Shown here: one piece after another, positions 40,304 through 49,301 of the stretch
Position numbering within the stretch: the first letter of the stretch is position 1
How the letters are laid out: each line of letters starts with the position of its first letter
Source: Chryseobacterium scophthalmum
Lineage (GTDB): Bacteria; Bacteroidota; Bacteroidia; Flavobacteriales; Weeksellaceae
DNA length: 64,000 bases
Assembly (NCBI RefSeq): GCF_900143185.1
Contig: NZ_FSRQ01000001.1
Coordinates: 124,001 to 188,000, forward strand
Direction: 5' to 3'
The notes under the pieces: generated by a model
The model's input: the letters and a program-made list of their open reading frames with translations, nothing else
Told to the model about the DNA's origin: nothing
The model's database searches: none
Position numbers and translations under genes: made by a program

Positions 40304-41080
40304 ATGAAAATTAAAATCATTATTCCGCTTATCTTATTGGTTTTATTTGTTGGAGTTTCATTTCAGAAACTTCAGAACAAACCTGTTCTTTATATTATTG
40401 GAGATTCAACGGTACAAAATGGTTCTGGAAAAGGCTCTGATTCGCTTTGGGGATGGGGAAGTTTTATGAATCTTTTTTTAGATACCAATAAAATTGAAAT
40501 TCAAAATCACGCAAAAGATGGAAGAAGCAGCAGAACTTTTTTGACAGACGGTCGTTGGGATTCTATTATGAAAACGATAAAAAAAGGAGATTATGTTTTA
40601 ATGCAATTTGGTCATAACGATGGCGGTGAATTAGCCGATACATTACGAGCAAGAGGAACTATCAAAGGGATTGGGGAAGAGTCTAAAGATATTTACAATC
40701 CGATTCGTAAAGTAAATGAAACAGTTTACACTTACGGTTATTATATGAGGAAATATGCGAATGAAACGAAAGCTAAAGGAGCGATTCCTATTATCGTTTC
40801 TCCTGTTCCGAGAAATAAATTTGATAAAAACGGAAAGATAGAAAAAGATCAATACGGAATTTGGGCTCAAGAAGTTGCAAAACAAACAGGTGCTTATTTT
40901 TTAGATTTAAATACAATGGTCATTGCAAAATATGAAGAAATAGGCTCTGAAAAAGTGAAAACGTTCTTTCCAAAAGATCATACTCATACCAATGAAGCAG
41001 GAGCAACTCTCAATGCAGAATTGGTGACAAAAGGAATTACAGATTTAAAAGGTTGCCAACTTAAAAAATATATAAAATAA
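40304..41080 (+). CDS. rhamnogalacturonan acetylesterase, short CE12 type
   Basis: A 258-aa SGNH esterase with a signal or membrane anchor at residues 1-20. Catalytic Ser35 is in GDSTV, the oxyanion Asn105 in FGHND, and the Asp225/His228 pair in KDHTHTN. Unlike the esterase at 32909 it lacks the extra N-terminal sandwich, so the two may act on different acetylated sites or fragment sizes. Located between the lyase and GH105 genes in one operon (7-bp gap after). Confidence 0.92.
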   Translation: MKIKIIIPLILLVLFVGVSFQKLQNKPVLYIIGDSTVQNGSGKGSDSLWGWGSFMNLFLDTNKIEIQNHAKDGRSSRTFLTDGRWDSIMKTIKKGDYVLMQFGHNDGGELADTLRARGTIKGIGEESKDIYNPIRKVNETVYTYGYYMRKYANETKAKGAIPIIVSPVPRNKFDKNGKIEKDQYGIWAQEVAKQTGAYFLDLNTMVIAKYEEIGSEKVKTFFPKDHTHTNEAGATLNAELVTKGITDLKGCQLKKYIK

Positions 41081-41087
41081 AAATATT

Positions 41088-42248
41088 ATGAAAAAACTAT
41101 TAACAGCAAGCTTTTTTGCACTGATTTTGGGAGGCGTGACTTCCTGTTCGGTTCAGAAACAGACTACCGCAAGCAAAGTGGAGCTTCCGAATAAAAAAGA
41201 AGTTTTGGAAGTTTCAAGAAGAGCCAATCAATATTTTATGAGCAAATGGCCCGATACAGGAAAAGATATCGTTGGTAAAAAAGTGTGGCCAAGTAATCTT
41301 TGGACAAGAGCTGTTTATTATGAAGGACTCATTGCTTTGTATAAAGTTGATCCTAAAAAAGAATATTATGATTACGCGATGTCGTGGGCAAATAATCACA
41401 AATGGGATTTGATGCGTGGAACTTACACCAGAAATGCCGATCATCAGGCTTGCGGACAAACCTACATAGATTTGTATGAAATCGACGGTAAAAAGCATCC
41501 TGAAAGAATTAAAAATGTAAAAGCTTCGATGGACAGTATGATTGCTACACCAAAAGTTGATGATTGGTGGTGGATTGATGCGCTCCAAATGAGCATGCCG
41601 ATTTTCACGAAACTGGGGAGAATCACAGGAGAGCAAAAATATTTTGATAAAAACTACGAAATGTATGCTTACACAAAATATAAACACGGTGGAAATGGTT
41701 TGTACAATCAGGCTGATAAAATTTGGTGGAGAGACAAGAGTTTTGTTCCGCCTTACAAAGAACCGAATGGGGAAGATTGTTATTGGAGCAGAGGAAACGG
41801 TTGGGTAGTGGCTGCTTTGGCTAAAACCCTTGAAGACACTCCAAAATCTGATCCTCATTATCAGGAATATTTGCAGGATTATAAAGATTTGCTGGCTGCT
41901 TTGCTTCCGATTCAGCGTGAAGATGGTTTTTGGAATGTGAGTTTGCACGATCCGACGAATTTTGGAGGAAAAGAAATGACCGGAACCGCTTTATTCGTTT
42001 ACGGAATGGCGTATGGAATTAATAATGGATTAATCGACAGAGATACTTATCTACCTGTTTTAGTAAAAGCTTGGAATGCAATTGTGAAAGATTCAGTTCA
42101 GCCTAATGGGTTTTTAGGTTGGGTACAGGGAACTGGAAAAGAACCAAAAGACGGACAACCGCTTTCTGTAAGTAAAGAACCGGATTTTGAAGACTACGGT
42201 TTAGGGTGTTTATTGCTTGCCGGAAGCGAGGTTTATAAGTTGAAATAA
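41088..42248 (+). CDS. unsaturated rhamnogalacturonyl hydrolase, GH105 (lipoprotein)
   Basis: A 386-aa (alpha/alpha)6-barrel enzyme. The signal ends in a lipobox at Cys20 (GVTSC), so it is probably lipid-anchored. NADHQACGQ (Asp118) and WWWIDALQMSMP (Asp164) correspond by position to the two active-site Asp residues known in YteR-type GH105. It removes the unsaturated galacturonate left by the PL11 lyase. A terminator at 42273-42306 closes this operon. Confidence 0.93.
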   Translation: MKKLLTASFFALILGGVTSCSVQKQTTASKVELPNKKEVLEVSRRANQYFMSKWPDTGKDIVGKKVWPSNLWTRAVYYEGLIALYKVDPKKEYYDYAMSWANNHKWDLMRGTYTRNADHQACGQTYIDLYEIDGKKHPERIKNVKASMDSMIATPKVDDWWWIDALQMSMPIFTKLGRITGEQKYFDKNYEMYAYTKYKHGGNGLYNQADKIWWRDKSFVPPYKEPNGEDCYWSRGNGWVVAALAKTLEDTPKSDPHYQEYLQDYKDLLAALLPIQREDGFWNVSLHDPTNFGGKEMTGTALFVYGMAYGINNGLIDRDTYLPVLVKAWNAIVKDSVQPNGFLGWVQGTGKEPKDGQPLSVSKEPDFEDYGLGCLLLAGSEVYKLK

Positions 42249-42272
42249 ATTTAACTTTTAAGTAAAATTGAA

Positions 42273-42306
42273 AGGCTTAATGATAAAAATCGTTAAGCCT
42301 TTTTTG
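42273..42306 (+). terminator. terminator after GH105
   Basis: AGGCTTAA (42273-42280) pairs with TTAAGCCT (42293-42300), extended by GAT/ATC inside the loop, followed by six T. Confidence 0.85.
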
Positions 42307-42501
42307 TTGATTTAAAAATAAAAGCTGTATTTAAATTATTAAAAAGCAAGAATAATAAAGAATTGATGCATATTTTTGTTTAACAGTTTTTAAATACAAT
42401 TTGATTAAAGTGATTGTAATTATCAGTAAAACAGTGAGTTGAAGAATTTATGTTTCAAATGATAAAAAATCTTATTTTTTCAAAAGTTTAAGCATGACAC
42501 T

Positions 42502-42529
42502 ACAAGATGCGCAATCGATTACATCTTGT
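42502..42529. promoter_or_regulatory. candidate operator upstream of rhaT
   Basis: ACAAGATG (42502-42509) and CATCTTGT (42522-42529) form a perfect 8-bp inverted repeat with a 12-bp spacer, ending 31 bp before the rhaT start. It may bind the GntR-type regulator of this locus. Confidence 0.4.
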
Positions 42530-42560
42530 TAATTTTCAAACTCAACCAATACGATAAATT

Positions 42561-43649
42561 ATGAATGCATTATTAGGAGTTATTTTCCATTTTTTAGGAG
42601 GTTTTTCTTCAGGTAGTTTTTATCTGCCTTACAAGAAAGTGAAGGGATGGCAATGGGAAACTTTTTGGTTGATTGGTGGTGTATTTTCCTGGATTATTGT
42701 TCCACCTTTGGCTGCATTTCTTACGATTCCTAATTTCTGGGAAATTATTCAGAATGAAAGTTCATCAATTTTAGGACTGACGTTTTTATTCGGTGCTTTG
42801 TGGGGAATTGGCGGTTTTATGTATGGTTTGGGAGTTCGTTATTTAGGTGTTGCTTTGGGTAGCAGTATCATGTTGGGACTTACCATGGTTATTGGATCTC
42901 TTTTACCTTCTATTTATTATGAATTTAATCCACAAGACGGAAAAGACAATATTGGTTTAATGCTTTCAAGCGATTGGGGAAGAATGGTTCTTTTAGGACT
43001 TTTGATTTGTGTAGTTGGAATTGTCATCAGTGGAAAAGCTGGTGTGATGAAAGATAAAGAACTTCAATCTGATTCTATCGATCCGCATGGGATGGAAGTA
43101 AAAACAGAATATAAATTTGGGTTAGGATTAATCGTTGCCATTATTTCCGGTGTTTTAAGCGCATGCTTCAATTTTGGTTTGGAAGCGGGAAAACCAATGG
43201 CAAACGTAGCTAATGAAGCCTGGAAAATAGCAAATCCTTCGCAGGGAGAATTTCTTTTTCAGAATAATGTAACCTATGTTGTGGTTCTTTGGGGCGGAAT
43301 GGCTTCTAATCTTATTGGTTGCCTTTATTTGTCATTTAAAAATAAATCATATTCAGATTACACAAAAAAGAATGTTCCTGTTGTAAAAAATATCATTTTC
43401 TGCGCATTGGCAGGAACGATGTGGTTTTTACAGTTTTTTTTCTACGGAATGGGAGAAAGTAAAATGGGAAATGGCCCAAGTTCATGGATCTTGCACATGG
43501 CATTTATTATTTTAATAGCCAATTTGTGGGGTGTCATCATCAAAGAATGGAAAGGAGTTTCCAAAAAAACGATTTCTACGATTGTTTTTGGAATGATCGT
43601 CATGTTTATTTCCATTTTAATTGTAGGATACGGAAATTCTTTGCGATAA
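42561..43649 (+). CDS. rhaT: L-rhamnose/proton symporter RhaT
   Basis: A 362-aa inner-membrane protein with about ten transmembrane helices. The N-terminus GVIFHFLGGFSSGSFYLPYKK and the WGIGGFMYGLGVRYLG segment are typical of RhaT. It imports rhamnose released in the periplasm by GH106. It has its own upstream region with a candidate operator and its own terminator, so it is a single-gene transcription unit. Confidence 0.93.
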   Translation: MNALLGVIFHFLGGFSSGSFYLPYKKVKGWQWETFWLIGGVFSWIIVPPLAAFLTIPNFWEIIQNESSSILGLTFLFGALWGIGGFMYGLGVRYLGVALGSSIMLGLTMVIGSLLPSIYYEFNPQDGKDNIGLMLSSDWGRMVLLGLLICVVGIVISGKAGVMKDKELQSDSIDPHGMEVKTEYKFGLGLIVAIISGVLSACFNFGLEAGKPMANVANEAWKIANPSQGEFLFQNNVTYVVVLWGGMASNLIGCLYLSFKNKSYSDYTKKNVPVVKNIIFCALAGTMWFLQFFFYGMGESKMGNGPSSWILHMAFIILIANLWGVIIKEWKGVSKKTISTIVFGMIVMFISILIVGYGNSLR

Positions 43650-43978
43650 AAATGTACGGCATCTACAAATTTTATTTTTATCATATTCATATAGTTAAGA
43701 GTTAGAAGCTCACTAAGGCACTGATCTTTCAGTGTCTTTTTTATACTAATCAATGAATATTTTTTTGATGACAATCATGATACTATTGTTTTATAATTCT
43801 AAAATTCATCAAAGTTTATATAATCGAATTACTAATTATTTCAAATTTTAAATTTGATTTTTGTAAATATTTAAGAAAAATTATGAGTTTTATAATGCAG
43901 GATATTGCAGGATGCCAGAACTTCAGCAACTGTGTACTTTGGTAACATGATAATTAATGTAAATAAAAGTTAATATAT
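43650..43978. other. 329-bp gap before the susC-like gene
   Basis: Contains the rhaT terminator (43715-43742) and the leader of the susC-like gene, with a GCAGGATATTGCAGGATGCC direct-repeat stretch at 43898-43917. No gene seen. Confidence 0.5.
43715..43742 (+). terminator. terminator after rhaT
   Basis: AAGGCACTGA (43715-43724) pairs with TCAGTGTCTT (43729-43738) with one G-T wobble, followed by T-run. Confidence 0.8.
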
Positions 43979-46900
43979 ATGTCTTTAATAATTAAACAGA
44001 AGAATTTTAAGCCACTTATCGCACCGCTATTTTTGCTTGCGTCTGGCTTTATGTTCGGACAAAAGGCAGTAAGTGATTCTGCCAAAACAGATACTAAAGA
44101 TATCGAAGAAGTGGTAGTGATCGGATACGGAAAAGTAAAAAAGTCTGACCTTACCGGATCTGTATCTTCAGTATCTGCGAAAGATTTAGCAGCTACACCG
44201 GCAATGAATGCTTTGCAGGCATTACAGGGAAGAGCTGCAGGATTAAATATTGTAACGGCAGGTGGTGCTCCTGGAGCTACTGCTAATGTAACTGTTCGTG
44301 GTGGTGCTTCTATTACTCAGGGGACAGAGCCGTTGTATATTGTAGATGGTTTTCAGTTGGATAATGCATTAAATATTATCAATCCGAATGATATTGAAAG
44401 TATTGATGTCTTAAAAGGTGCTTCTGCAATCGCAATCTATGGAGCTCGTGGATCCAACGGTATTATTGTTATTAAAACGAAGAGTGGAAAAAAAGGAAGA
44501 ACTACCATTCAGTATAACTCTTTTATGGCATTTGATATGCTTTCGAAGAAATTGGATATGGTTTCAAATCCTGAACAATATGTGAAGTATCAGTACGAAA
44601 TGGCACAACTGCAGGGAAAAACAACCCAATGGAGTAATGTTTTTGATAATAGCTTAGGGATAGATTCGCCAGGATTTTATACAGGTGCTTTTAACAGAAT
44701 CAGCAATCGATACGGATCTGAAAATGGTTTAGACTGGCAAGAAAAAATGCTTGGCGGAACTGGGTTGACTCAGAATCATAACGTAAGTGTTTCTGCAGGT
44801 ACAGATAAAACTCAGGCATTTATCAGTTACAATTACAATAAACAGGATGGTTTATTACAAAATTTTAGCGAAACACGAAACTCATTGCGTGCGAATATCA
44901 ATTCAGAATTGTACAAAGGGATACGTTTAGATTTCAGTTCAATGTTTACTTCCAATTCTACAAACGGTGGTGGAGCATATTCAGGAATGAAAAAAATACT
45001 TCTGCAGCCTATTACGGGAGGAACATTATTCACACAGGATCAGTTATTTAATACACAGACCTTTGCGGATTATTCAAGTTTAGATTCTTCTTTTGATACA
45101 GAAAACCCGTATATAGAAACGGCGGCATCTACTCAAAACAGAAGAGCCAGAACATTTTTGGCGAATGTAGGTCTTGAGTTTGATTTGTTGAAAGACTTTA
45201 CATTCAGAACTGCAGGGTCTTATAACTGGACAAATAGTAAATCTACTGCATTCTCAGATAAAAACTCTCGTGCATTTCTTACAGATCCTGTTAACACAGG
45301 AATCAACGGAAGTATTGCAAATTCTGAAGCATATAGATATCAAATCACCAATACATTAACTTACAATAAAACTTTAGGAGAAAAACATAAACTGACTGGT
45401 TTAATTGGTAATGAAATTATTTATCAGGAAAACGAAAGCAATAGCATAAGACTGATAAAATTTCCAACTATTCTGAATTTTGGCTTAGATGACATAAAAT
45501 TAGGTACAATTGCTAGCCAAGATTCAGATAGAGATCCCAATGCTCTGATTTCTTATTTTGGACGTGTAAATTATAACTATGATAATCGCTACTTATTAAC
45601 TGCAACGATCCGTAGAGACGGCTCATCAAAATTTGGTCCTGATAAAAAATGGGGGACATTCCCTTCTGTAGCTGCAGCTTGGAGAGTTTCAGAAGAAAGT
45701 TTGTGGAAAAATTCTAAAATTGAAAATTATATTAATGATCTGAAATTCAGATTCGAATATGGAATTGTAGGAAATAATAGCATACCAAACAACGTTTTCA
45801 GAACCAATGTAGTGGGGACTGATTATCCATTAAATAATACTATTGGTAACTTAGCCTTAATGACAAGCAGTGTTTTGGGTAACCGTATTGTACAATGGGA
45901 AGAAATGCGATCTACTAACGTAGGTGTTGATCTTGCATTATTTAACAACAGAATTAAATTAACTTCTGAATGGTACAATAACAACGTAAGCGGAATGTTA
46001 TTGGAAACTGTACTTCCAGCATCTACAGGATATAAAAGTCAATTTGTGAATGTCGGTTCTATGAAAAATACCGGTATGGAATTTACATTAAATTCAATCA
46101 ATATAAAATCTGAAAATTTCAGATGGTCTACCGACGCTAATGTAGGTTTCAATAAATCAAAAGTATTATCTCTTGATGAAGGAAGAAATTTCAGAAATTT
46201 CAGTGTAGGAAGCAACAGAGCAGGTATGGTAACCTATTATGCTACGGTTGGAGAAGAATTAGGAGATATGTACGGATATGTTTATCAGGGTATTTATACA
46301 ACTGATGACTTTACTCAGGCTGGAAACGGAACATTAACTCTAAAACCGGGAGTTGTAAAACCGGCTTCAGGAACTCCAAAACCGGGGGATATTAAGTTTG
46401 CTGCAGATAATGAAGCGGGAGATCAGTTTACAAGAAAATTGGTAAAAATTGGAAATGGTACTCCTGATTTTATTGGAGGTATTAGCAATAACTTTTCTTA
46501 CAAAGGTTTTGATCTTGCGGTATTTTTGAAATTCAGTGTAGGTGGTGATGTTTATAATGCAACCAAGCACAGCATGAGTCCGTATGCAATGTTCCAGAAT
46601 GTACCTTCAGAATTCGGAGATAACTATTATCATGTGATCGATCCTAATACAGGACAGGCTGCAACAAGTTTAGTGAGATTAAAAGAGCTTAATCCTAATG
46701 AAGATTCTAGCCTTTGGAGCTTAGGAACTACGAATTCAAGCTACATCACTTATCCTTCATCATATTACGTAGAAGATGGTTCTTATTTGAGAGTTTCTAT
46801 GGTAACATTGGGGTATTCTTTTTCTAAAGAATTTTTAAGTCATATTAAGTTAACCAATGCACGTATCTATGCAACAGTGAATAACTTAGCAACCATTACG

Positions 46901-47023
46901 GGATATTCAGGATTTGACCCGGAAGTCTCTGCGGCAAGCGGTGTTACCGTTACACCTGGTTATGACAACTCTTCATTCCCAAGATCTAGAAGTTATGTTT
47001 TAGGGATCAATCTTACTTTTTAA
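43979..47023 (+). CDS. susC: SusC/RagA-family TonB-dependent outer-membrane transporter
   Basis: A 1014-aa outer-membrane protein. After the signal peptide comes a TonB-box-like DIEEVVVIGYG, then the plug domain (LQGRAAGLNIV, VDGFQLDNALNIINPNDIES, IYGARGSNGIIVIKTKSGK) and a beta-barrel to the C-terminal aromatic residue. The usual N-terminal carboxypeptidase-regulatory-like extension of SusC proteins is absent. Together with the SusD partner it would take up pectin oligosaccharides. SusD follows after 18 bp. Confidence 0.95.
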   Translation: MSLIIKQKNFKPLIAPLFLLASGFMFGQKAVSDSAKTDTKDIEEVVVIGYGKVKKSDLTGSVSSVSAKDLAATPAMNALQALQGRAAGLNIVTAGGAPGATANVTVRGGASITQGTEPLYIVDGFQLDNALNIINPNDIESIDVLKGASAIAIYGARGSNGIIVIKTKSGKKGRTTIQYNSFMAFDMLSKKLDMVSNPEQYVKYQYEMAQLQGKTTQWSNVFDNSLGIDSPGFYTGAFNRISNRYGSENGLDWQEKMLGGTGLTQNHNVSVSAGTDKTQAFISYNYNKQDGLLQNFSETRNSLRANINSELYKGIRLDFSSMFTSNSTNGGGAYSGMKKILLQPITGGTLFTQDQLFNTQTFADYSSLDSSFDTENPYIETAASTQNRRARTFLANVGLEFDLLKDFTFRTAGSYNWTNSKSTAFSDKNSRAFLTDPVNTGINGSIANSEAYRYQITNTLTYNKTLGEKHKLTGLIGNEIIYQENESNSIRLIKFPTILNFGLDDIKLGTIASQDSDRDPNALISYFGRVNYNYDNRYLLTATIRRDGSSKFGPDKKWGTFPSVAAAWRVSEESLWKNSKIENYINDLKFRFEYGIVGNNSIPNNVFRTNVVGTDYPLNNTIGNLALMTSSVLGNRIVQWEEMRSTNVGVDLALFNNRIKLTSEWYNNNVSGMLLETVLPASTGYKSQFVNVGSMKNTGMEFTLNSINIKSENFRWSTDANVGFNKSKVLSLDEGRNFRNFSVGSNRAGMVTYYATVGEELGDMYGYVYQGIYTTDDFTQAGNGTLTLKPGVVKPASGTPKPGDIKFAADNEAGDQFTRKLVKIGNGTPDFIGGISNNFSYKGFDLAVFLKFSVGGDVYNATKHSMSPYAMFQNVPSEFGDNYYHVIDPNTGQAATSLVRLKELNPNEDSSLWSLGTTNSSYITYPSSYYVEDGSYLRVSMVTLGYSFSKEFLSHIKLTNARIYATVNNLATITGYSGFDPEVSAASGVTVTPGYDNSSFPRSRSYVLGINLTF

Positions 47024-47041
47024 TATTTAAATGTTTCAGTC

Positions 47042-49105
47042 ATGAAAAATATATTTACTAATCGCAGTCTTTTAAAAAATCTAATAATAGTTCCAACTAT
47101 TTTGATTGCTGGTTTAAGCATCAATTCGTGCAGCGATGATTTTTTAAATCAACCTGCGTATAATTCATCAGATACAGAATCTGTATTTACCAATATAGAA
47201 ACTGCGGACGCTTTTGTTCAAGGCTTATATAGAGGTATTGTTCCTACAGAAATGTTTTATCAATTAGGAGCAGGTGATACTGTTACCCATTCTGCGGAAG
47301 ACGGATCAACCAATAATTCTAAATACAATATCTGTAATTTTCAGTACGATTCAAAAACACCGAATACCGTTACAGGAATTTACTCTGCAATGTATGCGGT
47401 GATCGAAAGAACCAATATCGCCATCGACAGATTACCAGATATGCCTGCAAGCCAAAAGCGTGATGCTTTATTGGCAGAAGCAAAGGCTATTCGTGCATTT
47501 TGCTACTACAACTTAATTAGAGTTTATGGTGATGTTCCTGCAATTTGGATTCCTTTGGAGGAAGCAGATCCTAATGATCCGAGTACGCTTTATCCTAAAC
47601 GTGCTTCTCGTGATGTGATTTATGATAAAGTTATTGCAGATATACAAGAATCTATAAATAATATGCCTGCTTCTAATGGAACACCGGAAAGATTAAATAA
47701 ACAATCAACCAATGCGCTTTTAGCAAAAATTGCTTTATATGCAGCAGGATATTCTCTTCGTTGGGAGCTGAATACAAGTTCTCCGGGGATCATGTCTCGT
47801 CGTCCTGATAATGCGAGAGTTCAGCAATTGTATCAGATTGCAGATGCAGCAGCACTTTCTGTAATCAATGCAGGTACAAATAGTCTGGTACAGGCTCAAG
47901 GTGGAAAAAGCGGTTTCGAAGCTTTGTGGTTTAATTTTGACAGAAGAAATTTTTCAGCAGTAAATCAGGAAATGCTTTGGCACATTGCTTCCTACGGACC
48001 AAATACCAATTCAGCATTTGGGGTGTATGCACATCCTGGTTCTAGAGGAGGTACTTATGGTTCTCGTAAAGCGTTACAGTTCATACTACCAAGTTATTAT
48101 CTTTCTTTTAATGCGGCAGATAAACGTAGAGATGTTGCGACTACATCTTACAGTATTTATTTCTTAAATTCAGGTAACGCAAGTGATACTTGGGTAGATG
48201 TAGGAACAACCTATTCTTGTATTATGCCGGGAAAATTCAGAATTTCTTGGTGTGTCGAGCCACAAGCTGCAGATGCTCGTAATTTGAATATTCCTATTAT
48301 CAGATATGCAGATGTTTTATTGATGTATGCAGAAACACAAAATTATTTAAATTCAGGACCTACAGCTGCAGGAATCGCGGCGCTACAACAGGTAAGAAAC
48401 CGTGCAGGAATTGGTTCGTTACCAATTCCAAGTGGTCAGCAAGCATTTGAATCAGCATTAGTTCAGGAGCGTAAATGGGAATTTTCAGACGAATTTATGC
48501 TTCGTACAGATTTGATCAGAATGAATCGTATTGCAAGCGAAATTGATGCGACAAGAACAGCAATGAAAAACTTGTCAAATCGTACAGGTCAGTTTGCCTC
48601 TACGCCAGTTTACCGCCTTTACAAATTTCATAAAAATGCTCAGGTTTACGGAGATCCTTTCTTGGCAGTGACTTATATTGATTTAACTGATCCTGCACAG
48701 ATTGCGCAAGTTCAGGCAGTTCCTACCAATTCATCAGGTTATGCGGCGTATCAAACGACTTTGAAAGCTATAGCATTAGCAAACGGACAAACTTCAACAA
48801 TTGATGACAAATGGTATCCTGCAAATATGTTCCAGGCTTATACAAGTACATTTAATGGTAACGCTAGAAAAGCTGTAGGATTTACAGCCGGATTTAATGC
48901 ACTTCAGATAGGAAATATTATCTACACAAAACCAACCGGTTCAGCAGAAAATGGAGGAACCTATCCAAACTGGATCGAAGGTGGTGGAGACGGTCTTTTC
49001 TACGGATTTGTACCTAATAAAACAGAATTGCTTCCGTTTGCAGCAGCTTCTGCAGGTCATCCGTTGATTGATAATCCAAACCTTACTCAGCTTCCTGGGT
49101 ATTAA
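47042..49105 (+). CDS. susD: SusD/RagB-family outer-membrane glycan-binding lipoprotein
   Basis: A 687-aa lipoprotein (lipobox Cys near residue 30, INSCSDDFLNQPA). The SusD fold is shown by TPR-like helices (AEAKAIRAFCYYNLIRVYGDVP) and C-terminal RYADVLLMYAE and QERKWEFSDE. It lies at the cell surface and caps the SusC barrel. It is longer than the usual 500-600 aa, with extra sequence toward the C-terminus. No SusE/F-type surface glycan-binding protein follows. Confidence 0.95.
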   Translation: MKNIFTNRSLLKNLIIVPTILIAGLSINSCSDDFLNQPAYNSSDTESVFTNIETADAFVQGLYRGIVPTEMFYQLGAGDTVTHSAEDGSTNNSKYNICNFQYDSKTPNTVTGIYSAMYAVIERTNIAIDRLPDMPASQKRDALLAEAKAIRAFCYYNLIRVYGDVPAIWIPLEEADPNDPSTLYPKRASRDVIYDKVIADIQESINNMPASNGTPERLNKQSTNALLAKIALYAAGYSLRWELNTSSPGIMSRRPDNARVQQLYQIADAAALSVINAGTNSLVQAQGGKSGFEALWFNFDRRNFSAVNQEMLWHIASYGPNTNSAFGVYAHPGSRGGTYGSRKALQFILPSYYLSFNAADKRRDVATTSYSIYFLNSGNASDTWVDVGTTYSCIMPGKFRISWCVEPQAADARNLNIPIIRYADVLLMYAETQNYLNSGPTAAGIAALQQVRNRAGIGSLPIPSGQQAFESALVQERKWEFSDEFMLRTDLIRMNRIASEIDATRTAMKNLSNRTGQFASTPVYRLYKFHKNAQVYGDPFLAVTYIDLTDPAQIAQVQAVPTNSSGYAAYQTTLKAIALANGQTSTIDDKWYPANMFQAYTSTFNGNARKAVGFTAGFNALQIGNIIYTKPTGSAENGGTYPNWIEGGGDGLFYGFVPNKTELLPFAAASAGHPLIDNPNLTQLPGY

Positions 49106-49159
49106 TTAAAAAACTATTCACCAATCAAAATATTAATTTATTCTTAACCTTAATGAAAT

Positions 49160-49262
49160 GACTGTACAGCTGAATCGAAACGTGATAAATATCATTGTTA
49201 ATTTATCTTTAAATAATCGATTCAGCAGTATAGTACGGGATGCTGTAAAAAATACTACAGTC
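49160..49262. promoter_or_regulatory. nested inverted repeats upstream of the aldolase/dehydrogenase gene
   Basis: GACTGTA (49160-49166) pairs with TACAGTC (49256-49262), and inside it CTGAATCGA (49170-49178) pairs with TCGATTCAG (49217-49225). The 12-mer GGATGCTGTAAA is at 49238-49249. The arrangement lies between susD and the start at 49302 and could be an operator pair or an RNA fold. Confidence 0.35.
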
Positions 49263-49301
49263 TAAATTTGGGTTAAAATTCAGAAAACAAAAAGAAAACA
49301 A

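Larger units (their letters stand above)
42249..42560. other. 312-bp gap before rhaT
   Basis: Holds the GH105 terminator and a candidate operator at 42502-42529. No gene seen. Confidence 0.5.

Noticed and set aside
41214..41948. 244-aa minus-strand ORF
   Set aside because: It lies wholly antisense to the GH105 gene, which has full family motifs; the translated antisense sequence has no recognisable domain.
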